Source: JAHZKN01 sp965250205
GTDB lineage: Bacteria > Pseudomonadota > Alphaproteobacteria > Rhizobiales > Hyphomicrobiaceae
Length of the DNA: 64,000 nucleotides
Reading direction: 5' to 3'
NCBI GenBank assembly: GCA_965250205.1
Contig: CBDFNK010000020.1
Coordinates: 124,001-188,000, forward strand
Shown: in pieces, positions 1 to 7,732 of the stretch
Layout of the letters: each line of letters starts with the position of its first letter
Numbering within the stretch: the stretch's first letter is position 1
Made by a program: the position numbers and the translations under genes
The notes under the pieces: generated by a model
Told to the model about the DNA's origin: nothing
The model's input: the letters and a program-made list of their open reading frames with translations, nothing else
The model's database searches: none

Positions 1-250
1 TTCACGCCGTCATTCTTTAGCGGAAGGTGGCTTACGGTTTATTTTTTTGGCCGTCCGGGCAGGCTCTCATGAACCGAGCCTGCGCGCCATGCGCTTGTCT
101 CGGCCATCCGGCTTCGATCCTTGACGGAAGAAAGTGGTGCGCGTTCCACGCGCTTGTTTTCTCATGCCCGGTGTCCCGTGCATAGAACCCAATTTCCAGC
201 TTACATCAAAACCGGTGACGCTAAAGCTGTGGGTCAATGACTTTTTCCCG

Positions 251-323
251 TAAGGCGGTCTAAGCGATCAGCCCGTATTTTTCGTTTTTTCTTACGGACG
301 GGCAGATCGCTAAGGCCGTCTAA
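251..323. other. Conserved imperfect inverted repeat upstream of ardA
   Basis: Two 23-base arms (251-273 and 301-323) match each other in inverted orientation at 18 of 23 positions, around a spacer rich in A/T runs. The same structure is kept at 22651-22723 in the other outer arm. It lies in about 500 bases without a convincing gene. A plasmid-type recognition site (oriT, or a res site for the adjacent small recombinase) or a terminator would all fit. The open frame across it looks like an artefact because it has no recognisable protein character. Confidence 0.5.
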
Positions 324-522
324 ACGGTCCCCCACAAAAGTCATGTGACCCATCCCAGGTTGTTGAAACGAGGTCCAAAGGAAGGTCGCCCCCGAAAAGT
401 CGGTGGCGGCTTTTTGGTTTTTAGGGTTTGGACGCTCGCCGCTGGGCAAGGGTTTATGCGCGGGGTAGAAGGTCTTGGATTTGAAACCTCGCGGGAAACA
501 ACCCGAATCAAGCGAGGATATT

Positions 523-1032
523 ATGACCCAAATTTTATACGCACAGCCCTACAACACCGAAGCGGAGGGCTTTTATTTCCGCACCGCCGACGAGTACGCC
601 AAGACGTTACTCACCATTAAAGATGGCAGCGGCCAACCAATCGAAGAGTTTGAAATCGAGTTTATCGATGGAGAGGCCATCGATTGCGATCTCGCCAAAG
701 CATGGGGCTTAAACCAAGCCAACTTCGCTGCCTATCTCGATGCCGCTGCCACATGGCAAGACTTTGAGAAAACCGCTTTCATTGTCGCGGTGGGCGAGTG
801 CGGCTACGACTTCGATCCGGCCAGCGTCGATCCAGATAGTTATGATGTCGATATCTACTTTGAAGATAGTTTGAGAGACTTAGCCATTCAGTTTGTTGAT
901 GAGGGGCTGTTTGGTGACATCCCGAAATCACTTGAGTTTTACATCGACTATGACGCCATCACACGGGATTTGGCTGTTGACTACAGCGAAACCGAAATTG
1001 CCGGACAGCACATCATTTATCGCTGCGGTTGA
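523..1032 (+). CDS. ardA: Antirestriction protein ArdA (left copy)
   Basis: The 169-residue protein is acidic and matches the ArdA family, DNA mimics that inhibit type I restriction enzymes when mobile DNA enters a new cell. Aspartate and glutamate are spread over the whole chain, as expected of a DNA-like surface, and the size is typical. The start chosen is the ATG at 523, preceded by a purine-rich GCGAGG; the longer upstream frame has no family resemblance. The gene points toward the convergently transcribed Fic module. A nearly identical copy lies at 21942-22451. Family assignment is confident; the restriction target is unknown. Confidence 0.85.
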   Translation: MTQILYAQPYNTEAEGFYFRTADEYAKTLLTIKDGSGQPIEEFEIEFIDGEAIDCDLAKAWGLNQANFAAYLDAAATWQDFEKTAFIVAVGECGYDFDPASVDPDSYDVDIYFEDSLRDLAIQFVDEGLFGDIPKSLEFYIDYDAITRDLAVDYSETEIAGQHIIYRCG

Positions 1033-1053
1033 GGGGAAGGTATCACCGGATGA

Positions 1054-1719
1054 CTATCTTTTGCGTTTAGGCCCTTTACGTTTGCGGCCTTTGTTTTGTT
1101 GCGTATCTTCAGACTCAATTTGGGAAGAGTCATCCTGTCGCTCGCGCGCTTTATTCCTCAGTGCCATACGAATGCAATCGCTCATCGGGCCGTAGCTCCC
1201 CAAATGCGCCTCACGGGAGGCCATCAGCCACTCTTCTTTCTTGACTTTGGTGAGTTCCATCGGATGCCCGGCCTGTGACGCCAACTGCTCAAGATAGAGC
1301 AGTTGTGTACGGCCATTCCCTTCCCGGAACGGGTGGACATAGTTGAGATCGCCAAGAATCTCACCCGCTTCATCAGCAAAATTATCGGGAGTAAGGTTTT
1401 GTAGAAAATTCAACCGCACTAGGCGGCGGTGAATATCGGTCATGCCCGTTTCGATATACTGCCGGAACTGAAATTGATGACCTTGCTTGGAAATCTCGAC
1501 CCGGCGGACTTCACCCGCCCAATCATAAATGTCCTGGAACAACTGACGATGGATGGCTTTTAGGTGCGCCAGATCGAAATTGCCCTGTGGGACGCCTTGC
1601 GCAATGCGCTGTGTAACAAACTCTCGCTCAAAGCGCTCAAGCTCATCAGCATCTTTCAAAGAAAGCTTGTTTTTAAGGACGGTGAAATCCGGGGGATAAC
1701 AATATTCGGTGTCACTCAT
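1054..1719 (-). CDS. Fic-domain toxin (left copy)
   Basis: This is a 221-residue Fic-domain protein, probably a nucleotidyl transferase that modifies host targets (AMPylation is the usual Fic reaction). The signature at about residues 129-139 is HPFREGNGRTQ, with the catalytic histidine and the anion-binding loop. The canonical motif ends in a second arginine three residues after the first; here that position is leucine (GRTQL), which could weaken or change ATP use. The C-terminal 25 residues are very basic, suggesting nucleic-acid contact. The start overlaps the antitoxin stop by four bases, so translation is coupled. A near-identical copy is at 21255-21920. Confidence 0.85.
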   Translation of the reverse strand: MSDTEYCYPPDFTVLKNKLSLKDADELERFEREFVTQRIAQGVPQGNFDLAHLKAIHRQLFQDIYDWAGEVRRVEISKQGHQFQFRQYIETGMTDIHRRLVRLNFLQNLTPDNFADEAGEILGDLNYVHPFREGNGRTQLLYLEQLASQAGHPMELTKVKKEEWLMASREAHLGSYGPMSDCIRMALRNKARERQDDSSQIESEDTQQNKGRKRKGPKRKR

Positions 1720-1937
1720 TCCGCCGAGTGGATCATCGCAGCGTTTTTGGCGCGTTCACGTACGTAGGCAAGACGCCTCTCATGTGACCAGCCCTCCCGT
1801 TCGAACATTTCAAACATTTTTACTTGGTCAGGGTTGAGCGGATTGCTTTCAATTTCCTGCAAATGCATCGCCAGAACGCGACGCGCTTTGGCCTCGTCTT
1901 GCTCGTGCGGTGTCAATGTTTTTGCGTGCTCGCTCAT
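1716..1937 (-). CDS. Fic antitoxin, VbhA-like (left copy)
   Basis: A 73-residue helical protein placed directly upstream of the Fic gene with an ATGA overlap, the layout of VbhA/VbhT-type toxin-antitoxin pairs. The stretch around residues 19-35 resembles the inhibitory helix of class I Fic antitoxins, whose known motif is S/TxxxE(G/N). Here the serine position appears to be methionine and the glycine isoleucine, with the glutamate kept (MHLQEI). Inhibition by the conserved glutamate remains plausible. The right-hand copy at 21037-21258 encodes the same protein. Confidence 0.75.
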   Translation of the reverse strand: MSEHAKTLTPHEQDEAKARRVLAMHLQEIESNPLNPDQVKMFEMFEREGWSHERRLAYVRERAKNAAMIHSAE

Positions 1938-2033
1938 CTAACTATTGTACCAAAAATTCCTGCAAATTACCAGAAGTTTCCAGGATGCACTGGTTCAGTA
2001 TCTCTACATAAAATCAGCACAATAAGTTGCACC

Positions 2034-2597
2034 CTACACCTCTTTCTCCACCTGCCGGATAGAACGCGTGAGGGTCCAGGGATGCACACCGTTGAGGGCG
2101 GCGAGTTCTGCTATGCTGGCTTCCCCGGCATCTATTTTCTGCTTGGCTGAACGGATTTGCCGGATGGTCATTTTGGGCGGACGGCCTAAACGTTTGCCGC
2201 GTCTGCGGGCGGCTTCCAGTCCTTGTTTCGTGCGCTCTGACAAAAGGCGGCGCTCAAATTCCGCCAATCCACTAATGAAAGTGTAAATCAACATGCCATG
2301 CGCCGTAGCAGTGTCGATGTTGAGACTGGCAATTTGGATTTCAATGCCGCGAGAGCGCAAGTTATCAAGTTCAACCAGCGCATCTTTGGCGCTGCGATAG
2401 GCCCGATCCAAGTCCCAAATGACAAACATATCGCCAGCGTTGAGAGACCTGACAACAGCTTCATAGACCGGGCGGTTCTTAGCGACGGCAGAGAGTTTTT
2501 CAATATGGAGTTCATCGCATATGGGTTCGAGCGCATCAATTTGCCGATCCGGTTTTTGTCCTTCCGTGCTCACTCTCAAATATGCGACTTTTCTCAT
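2034..2597 (-). CDS. Small serine recombinase (resolvase/invertase), left copy
   Basis: A 187-residue serine recombinase of the resolvase/invertase type. The N-terminal catalytic domain shows the nucleophile motif YLRVST (serine at residue 9), a central ER-rich helix (FERRLLSERT) and, after the LGRPP hinge, a C-terminal helix-turn-helix that reads the DNA site. It could resolve cointegrates or invert DNA between its sites. The inverted repeat ends 14 bases upstream of its start. The second copy (20377-20940) lies in the opposite orientation, so inversion of the 17.7-kb segment between them is possible. Confidence 0.88.
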   Translation of the reverse strand: MRKVAYLRVSTEGQKPDRQIDALEPICDELHIEKLSAVAKNRPVYEAVVRSLNAGDMFVIWDLDRAYRSAKDALVELDNLRSRGIEIQIASLNIDTATAHGMLIYTFISGLAEFERRLLSERTKQGLEAARRRGKRLGRPPKMTIRQIRSAKQKIDAGEASIAELAALNGVHPWTLTRSIRQVEKEV

Positions 2598-2612
2598 GAC
2601 CTCTCAATGCCC

Positions 2613-2756
2613 ACCGCGGTCAAAGCACATGTACCGGGGATGGACAGCGCGAACAGCGGGCCAGCCTCGAAGGCACATTTCAACGCCCGGGCAAACGGCA
2701 ACAATATAGCCGCACAAAATTTGAGCCCAAATTCTACACCACGGCTTGATTTCTGA
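2613..2756 (+). pseudogene. 3' remnant of a conjugation-associated gene (19087-19824 family)
   Basis: Reading forward from the edge of the inverted repeat, about 47 codons end in a TGA at 2754-2756. The encoded tail (VPGMD..., AHF..., PNSTPRLDF) lines up with the last 40 residues of the protein at 19087-19824 (VPEMD..., AHF..., DNAPRLEF). No start or N-terminal part is present. I infer that the gene was cut when the recombinase module joined here. The match is short and judged by eye. Confidence 0.5.
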
Positions 2757-3093
2757 GAAAACTTGGCAGCCGCCTCATGATCCAATTTGCCGCTCGGAGC
2801 ATAATGAAGCTAATTCAGGGCTTCCGATATTCAATGAAAACCGGAAGTGACTATTCCAATGGCATACACCTAACGAACTTGCGACCTGGTTCACAAAGGA
2901 ACAAGACTAGAATGGACTCAATTTAAAAACAGGGACACCAAGGGGACAGGGTCACAATATCGCACAACATTGCGGCAACTCTTTTTCTAAGTTAGAAACA
3001 GAGAGATCGGCAGTCAATCTGTTGTTTGTTTGGATTAGGTGTCCTATCTTGGTGACCTTTGGTCATGACTGTGATGAGATTTGGAGCGATGGC
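2757..3093. other. Intergenic region before the cyclase/ATPase cargo
   Basis: No convincing gene is seen in these 337 bases. The stretch around 2926-2955 is rich in GGGACA-like words also seen near insertion-sequence ends, and may be debris of an old transposition. It presumably holds the promoter of the three-gene operon that starts at 3094, but no clear -35/-10 pair stands out. Confidence 0.4.
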
Positions 3094-3450
3094 ATGAGCA
3101 CTGCATCTTGGTGGGCACCTTTTGCAACGATCGCAGTGGGGCTTCTTAACGTCGCTCTAAATGTCTTAGTTCAAAAAGCGGCCGGAAGCCAACGTAGTTG
3201 GTCAGAGCTATTTTCCTCTTCAGAATTCCTAATTGCTTTCTTGGTGGGGTGCTTGTCTTTCGCAGCCCTGTTCACTCTATACGCAAGTCGAATTCACCTC
3301 GGCCGCGCAATTCTACTGATGGGAGCGGTATCCATTGTTGGCGGCACCCTATACGCAATCGCGACAACGGACTATCGCCCGACAGTCACAGAAAGCATCC
3401 TCTTGTTATCGATTGCGGGACTTTTCACTTATCGCCTACTCACCAGCTAG
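3094..3450 (+). CDS. Small four-helix membrane protein (SMR/EamA-like)
   Basis: A 118-residue protein that is almost entirely membrane-spanning, with about four hydrophobic segments (residues 8-29, 45-62, 67-88, 94-115), reminiscent of small multidrug-resistance or EamA-type proteins. The ATG at 3094 is preferred to the upstream start at 3022 because GGAG lies eight bases before it and the upstream extension is not hydrophobic. It is followed after 35 bases by the cyclase-like gene on the same strand. In that context it may be a membrane effector or partner, but a transporter role cannot be excluded. Confidence 0.6.
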   Translation: MSTASWWAPFATIAVGLLNVALNVLVQKAAGSQRSWSELFSSSEFLIAFLVGCLSFAALFTLYASRIHLGRAILLMGAVSIVGGTLYAIATTDYRPTVTESILLLSIAGLFTYRLLTS

Positions 3451-3485
3451 CTTGCGCCAACAGATAGACTATTTGCTTCAAACTT

Positions 3486-4250
3486 ATGCGTACACCAAGA
3501 AAAAAGTCTTCACGAAAACCGAAATCCAAAACCTCACCGCCTAAATCAAATTGGCCTGAGTATTGGGTGGCTTATATTGACATTTATGGGTTCTCTGCTG
3601 AAGTCCGCAAATTTGGTGCAGATCCCGTCTATAAACGGTTGAGCGACAGCATGGAGAAGATTAGCAAAATTGCGAAACGCAACAAAATTTACTTGGTCTC
3701 TTTATCTGACAGCATTTTTTTAATTTCACCAATTTCGGGCCAAAAATATTTGGAGGCTCTCTCTCTGATCATTTCGAACTTGGAAGAGGCCCAAGATAAA
3801 CTTGTCGACCAGGATTTTTTTCCCCGTGGCGGAATAGCCCAAGGCCCACTGAATATGTCCGGATCGATTGTAGTTGGTGAAGCAATAATAGAAGCCGTGA
3901 GGCTCGAACAAAAACTAAAAATTCCGTGCATTGTTGCACCGGTTGCGGCGGTAGGTCCTTATGATACAGAATTGACTTTCTGGAAAGAGATAGAAATTCG
4001 AGATCCTGGAGCGTCAGAGATTGGCCTTATGGCTGCATATCCGATATTTCCACGCACTTTGGTCACTTATAAAACCCGAATCACAAAAGCTAAGAAGAAA
4101 GCTCTTTTGGAAGGACCGGGTAAAGTTGCCAGAGAGCTTCAGAGCTTAGAAAGATTGGTGGAGGAATATGAGAAACATGATCTCGCAACAGATCGACCGA
4201 ATTATCAACGCGCCGCTACCTCAACCAAGCGAAATATCAAAACTAAGTGA
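3486..4250 (+). CDS. Class III nucleotide-cyclase-like protein
   Basis: A 254-residue soluble protein with a very basic N-terminus (residues 1-20), then a domain that follows the class III nucleotide cyclase pattern. It shows AYIDIYGFSA at about residues 29-38 (compare DIxGF, first metal aspartate), SLSDSIFL at about 72-79 (position of the GD metal aspartate), then RGGIAQG and VVGEAIIEAVRLE at about 113-142 (compare RxGIHxG and the N/AxRLE helix). The purine-specifying residues are not obviously canonical. The 3' end overlaps the ATPase gene by 83 bases. Signal synthesis in a defence operon, as in Pycsar, is inference; an inactive cyclase fold is an alternative. Confidence 0.6.
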   Translation: MRTPRKKSSRKPKSKTSPPKSNWPEYWVAYIDIYGFSAEVRKFGADPVYKRLSDSMEKISKIAKRNKIYLVSLSDSIFLISPISGQKYLEALSLIISNLEEAQDKLVDQDFFPRGGIAQGPLNMSGSIVVGEAIIEAVRLEQKLKIPCIVAPVAAVGPYDTELTFWKEIEIRDPGASEIGLMAAYPIFPRTLVTYKTRITKAKKKALLEGPGKVARELQSLERLVEEYEKHDLATDRPNYQRAATSTKRNIKTK

Positions 4251-6450
4251 GGACCGGAAAGATCCAATCTCACGGCGTTTGTCGAATACGCCTTCGACGT
4301 TCAATCCGTTCGATCAGAAAAGTCGCGAGTTACACATTCAAAAGAGATTGGGGCACATATCTGTTAACCCTAGTGATCCTGTAAACCGCGCCGCAATAAC
4401 AGGCAGTTATTATTTCCACAACGATTTACTCACCGATACTGCGGCGACAACGATGCAGCCAAACACCGGAGAGAGTGGTGCGCAAAAACTTCTTCAATGC
4501 TTCATAGATGAAGCGAAGAGACAGGCTTATTATGCCGGGAAACGAAATGAAAGTATCGCCGATGATTTACACTGTACACAGAGGCTCTTTCATATCCACG
4601 CACCAAGAGGCGTTGGAAAAACTTTTTTCTTAAACTACTTATTATCACGCTGGAGTGATCAGCTCGATCAAGAAAAAACGTTTTGGGTTCGCGTCGACCT
4701 CGTAAAGGAATTTACGCCTCACAATAACGTTGAGCGCTGGATCTATGCCCAATTGGCAAAAGTTGTCTTCAGGTACTACAATAGCAACGCGCACACCTAC
4801 ACGGACGGTGATCGCGAATACACAAAAAAAATTGATATCCAGGAGATTGGCCTTGAGGACGAACTGTATCGATACATTGAAGTCCAAAGGAGAATGGAAA
4901 CCAGAAATGAGCTTGATCAAGACTTTATACGCATGCGAGATGTGTTTTCCGGTCTTGCCACTGAAATGCCCTTAGGTGAAAGCCTCGTAAATCATGCGTT
5001 AGCACAGCAAATATTTTATCACCTTTTGAAAAATGGTTTCAGCGTCATAGTGATTTTGGATGGTTTTGATCGTTTAGAAACAACGCCTGACGCAATAAAG
5101 AAGTTCCAGAAACTTTCTCGCGAAATTTCGGTCTTGGCCTCCAGTTCAGAAGCGATTGGTTATACTATAATATTTGTTTCTCGAACCAGCACTAGTCGGC
5201 ATTTAGCTAGCAGCACCTATCGACGAATACCTGCGGCAAATACTCACGAATTAATTCCACCTCCTTTGGAGCCGATTCTGCAGCGGAGAATCCGTTATAT
5301 AATTCGAGAGGTAAGTGGTTTGGCAAAAGCAAAAAACTGGGACCTGCATGACTGGCCGGACCACTTGAATAATTACGTTAAATTCCTCGACTCCTCCAGC
5401 GAAAGGATCGATTACAAGGCAACGCTTGAAATGTTTGGCGGCAATCGGAGGGCGCAGCTGCAAGTGTTGCAGTTAGCCTATTTGGATTACCTCTCTTCGG
5501 AACAGGTGCGCGGGAGGAAGAACACACCACAATACAAATTGATTGAGATAATGACAAAGTCTGGTTTTGCGTATCCTCCATTGCATTATCGGTACACGGT
5601 GGAACAGAATAGAGTGCAGCGCAATCTGGGGGATGAGGTAGGTCCTGATCATATATTTCTACCATCACTCTTTTCTTATCCGTTCCTCAGTGAAAAAAGC
5701 AATAAAGATTTCAGACATACTAATTGCGATCTGTTGTGCGGTTTGAGAATTTTGCAACTCGTGAAGGGACGGGAAGACTGCGTTGAAACAAGTGAAGACC
5801 GACAATTGCTGACTGGCCAGGAAATTTCTCAACTGCTTAAATGGCTATTCGACTATGACCAAAAAATGGTTCGAAAGCTGTTGGTTGAGTACGTTGAAGC
5901 TGAATTACTTTATGTCTACAATGAGTCAAATAGCATCGAGAATGACGTGGGAAATTTGCGCATTGGCGCCATGCCTAAGTTGGGTTATGTTCTAGACGAA
6001 TTCATCAAAGACTCTTCTTATTTGGCGCTCGCCATAATGCGAGCTCCGATTGGTCCTTTCGATAGCCAATTAGATACCGACCGGATGGCCGGCCTGGTAC
6101 GAGTCCGCAGATACGACAGGCATGGCGGCGAATTGATAGAGTGGATTGTTGCAAAGGCCATAAATTCGATTTCTGCCTATCGACTTGTCAGGGAATTGAA
6201 CGAAACTCAAAAATCAGATTACGATCGTCGATCGAGGAAGGTTTCGGATGGAGGGCGATGGCAGGCGCTGAAATTGGAATTTGAAATGACTCAACCTTTT
6301 GACATAGCAAAACTCATAAGGGATCATCTCATCCCTGAGTTGATTTCGCTGCTTTCAGGAACGGTCGTGATTGATGATGTTGACGTAATCCCCTGTGAGA
6401 CGGATTTATGGAATGAGTCATTGGAACGGTATATCAATCGCTGGACTTAA
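4168..6450 (+). CDS. Large P-loop ATPase (AAA/STAND-like)
   Basis: A 760-residue soluble protein with one P-loop NTPase domain: Walker A APRGVGKTF at about residues 145-153 and Walker B VIVILDGFDRLE at about 293-304, followed by a helical region and a long C-terminal part without a recognised motif. The layout resembles STAND or KAP-type ATPases that sense or transmit signals in bacterial immunity. The start overlaps the cyclase-like gene by 83 bases, with GGAGG just upstream; a second ATG lies at 4177. It is the last and largest gene of the left cargo. The exact role is unknown. Confidence 0.65.
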   Translation: MRNMISQQIDRIINAPLPQPSEISKLSEDRKDPISRRLSNTPSTFNPFDQKSRELHIQKRLGHISVNPSDPVNRAAITGSYYFHNDLLTDTAATTMQPNTGESGAQKLLQCFIDEAKRQAYYAGKRNESIADDLHCTQRLFHIHAPRGVGKTFFLNYLLSRWSDQLDQEKTFWVRVDLVKEFTPHNNVERWIYAQLAKVVFRYYNSNAHTYTDGDREYTKKIDIQEIGLEDELYRYIEVQRRMETRNELDQDFIRMRDVFSGLATEMPLGESLVNHALAQQIFYHLLKNGFSVIVILDGFDRLETTPDAIKKFQKLSREISVLASSSEAIGYTIIFVSRTSTSRHLASSTYRRIPAANTHELIPPPLEPILQRRIRYIIREVSGLAKAKNWDLHDWPDHLNNYVKFLDSSSERIDYKATLEMFGGNRRAQLQVLQLAYLDYLSSEQVRGRKNTPQYKLIEIMTKSGFAYPPLHYRYTVEQNRVQRNLGDEVGPDHIFLPSLFSYPFLSEKSNKDFRHTNCDLLCGLRILQLVKGREDCVETSEDRQLLTGQEISQLLKWLFDYDQKMVRKLLVEYVEAELLYVYNESNSIENDVGNLRIGAMPKLGYVLDEFIKDSSYLALAIMRAPIGPFDSQLDTDRMAGLVRVRRYDRHGGELIEWIVAKAINSISAYRLVRELNETQKSDYDRRSRKVSDGGRWQALKLEFEMTQPFDIAKLIRDHLIPELISLLSGTVVIDDVDVIPCETDLWNESLERYINRWT

Positions 6451-6848
6451 ATTTTAATCTGATCATCAAACCAATTTGACCTGCTGAAATTGACGCGATC
6501 CCCGCCGTGCTGAAGTGTCTAGTTTTACTCCTGCCCCTAAACAGCCCTTGAAAACGGTTCTGATATAATAATTTTCGCATCTGCTTTCGTATCAATTGCC
6601 GACCGCAAGACCGGTTTCCCCAATGAACTCTCTTAGCAAGTATCTGAGTAACCAAACCAGCATAAGTGAAATAACTGAGATTCTATGGGGCCTAATCCGA
6701 CTTTCAAACATAAAGGTCAAAAACACATTGCATTTTCCGTTTCGCGCAAGATGTGCGTGTACTACACGCTATCTTGGCAAGGGGGCTAAGCCCCCGTTGC
6801 ATCCCCCAGAACATTGAAATCGAAATCCGGAAAATCACATAGTCGTAC
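6451..6848. other. Intergenic region between ATPase and inner arm
   Basis: Two convergent transcription units end here: the ATPase operon from the left and the mob-linked membrane gene from the right. The left two thirds show no gene. Bases 6742-6805 hold a conserved palindrome plus GC-rich hairpin described separately, which mark the outer end of the inner inverted repeat. Confidence 0.5.
6742..6805. repeat. Conserved palindrome and hairpin block, left copy
   Basis: Bases 6742-6783 are identical over 42 positions, in inverted orientation, to 13637-13678. The core GCGTGTACTACACGC is a perfect palindrome around one base, flanked by matching CAAGAT and ATCTTG. Next comes a hairpin with stem GGGGGC/CCCCC and then CCCGTTGCATCCC, also found inverted at 13607-13619. 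The hairpin stem differs between copies but pairs in both. The neighbouring membrane-protein genes are strongly diverged, so this block is under separate constraint. A recombination or transfer site, or a terminator plus site, is possible. Confidence 0.7.
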
Positions 6849-7571
6849 TTATCCATGAACTTTGACCGTGTAAGCCTCATAACATCTCCAAAAATCATAG
6901 AAAGAATTCCCAGCGAAGATTACTAAGGCTAAACAGAAACCGACATATTCTAAATTTCCACAAGAAAAATATGAAAATGCACCAAAAGCCAATAAGGAAC
7001 AAATTAGATTATTCAACATCCATATAAATTCAGGCTCACCTTTCTCCCATTTATCCGCTAAGAGACACAACCAAAAAGAATTCAACAAAAGTAGTGCACA
7101 ATAAAGATAGACAAAGCTATCATAGCTGACCTCACCCGTTGGTTTGCCCCCTACTGTCTGCTCTACTATACTTTTTAGTAATTTGCAGAGAACAAGAAAT
7201 GTAAATGAATGAGCCATCAAAATTGGGGTGTGCAGAAGCACCATGCTTCGTAAGGTACATTTCATGCTCTCGCGAGAATAGTCACCATTGTCCCGAGCCA
7301 GCTCAAACTTGTTGCGCATAAAGCGCCTAATATTCCCGATTGCCCAAAAAAAACGCACGGACAAAGAAAATAGCACTATGCACCAGAGCATCAGCATTAA
7401 ATGATTAGGTGTAAAAAAACTCAAATTTTGACCAAAGGCGTCTGCAAGATAGACGTGTCCAAGCAAATAAGACGCAATATATATAACCCGCAATACATCA
7501 AGGTTAGCATTAAAATTATTCTCATCTTTATTAATGTCTTTTTTAGCTAAGGGGCTTGTTTCACTAGACAT
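6849..7571 (-). CDS. Multispanning membrane protein of unknown function (left paralog)
   Basis: A 240-residue protein with a short hydrophilic N-terminus and about five to six membrane segments. The landmark RFFWAIGNIRR follows the second segment, and C-terminal NSFYDFWRCYEAY resembles NSFFDFNKCYDAY of the paralog at 12808-13578. By eye the two share well under half of their residues, although the order of motifs is the same. It is the last gene of the order mobC, relaxase, pentapeptide protein, membrane protein in each inner arm. I do not recognise the family. An entry-exclusion, immunity or effector role would fit the position but is not shown. Confidence 0.7.
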   Translation of the reverse strand: MSSETSPLAKKDINKDENNFNANLDVLRVIYIASYLLGHVYLADAFGQNLSFFTPNHLMLMLWCIVLFSLSVRFFWAIGNIRRFMRNKFELARDNGDYSRESMKCTLRSMVLLHTPILMAHSFTFLVLCKLLKSIVEQTVGGKPTGEVSYDSFVYLYCALLLLNSFWLCLLADKWEKGEPEFIWMLNNLICSLLAFGAFSYFSCGNLEYVGFCLALVIFAGNSFYDFWRCYEAYTVKVHG

Positions 7572-7732
7572 TAAGTGCTCTCAAATCTGAGTAAAAAAGC
7601 AAAATCGCACCCAAGAGTGGGCGCGTGCCATATACGCAATGTCAAAAATAAAACAACGGAACTGCTACAAATTGCAAGTCAGAAAAGTAAGCCCCTGCTA
7701 TCGCATCGTTTTTCGCTTGGTAGAGTCAACAA

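Larger units (their letters stand above)
1..2611. repeat. Outer inverted repeat, left arm
   Basis: This stretch recurs in inverted orientation at 20363 to about 22980. All four genes (recombinase, antitoxin, Fic, ArdA) and the noncoding end are shared, with few amino-acid differences in Fic and ArdA. The inner boundary is sharp: homology stops at 2611 (right copy 20363), 14 bases upstream of the recombinase start codon. The outer boundary is not visible because the copy still matches at position 1. Identity looks much higher than for the inner inverted repeat, so recent duplication or gene conversion is inferred. Confidence 0.9.

Noticed and set aside
234..449. Minus-strand frame before ardA and its counterpart at 22453-22740
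   Set aside because: It spans a hairpin region and low-complexity stretches; the two copies differ in start and length, and no family pattern is seen.
2298..2612. N-terminal part of the plus-strand frame that contains the conjugation-gene remnant
   Set aside because: It lies antisense to the recombinase; only the portion after 2612 shows similarity to another protein.
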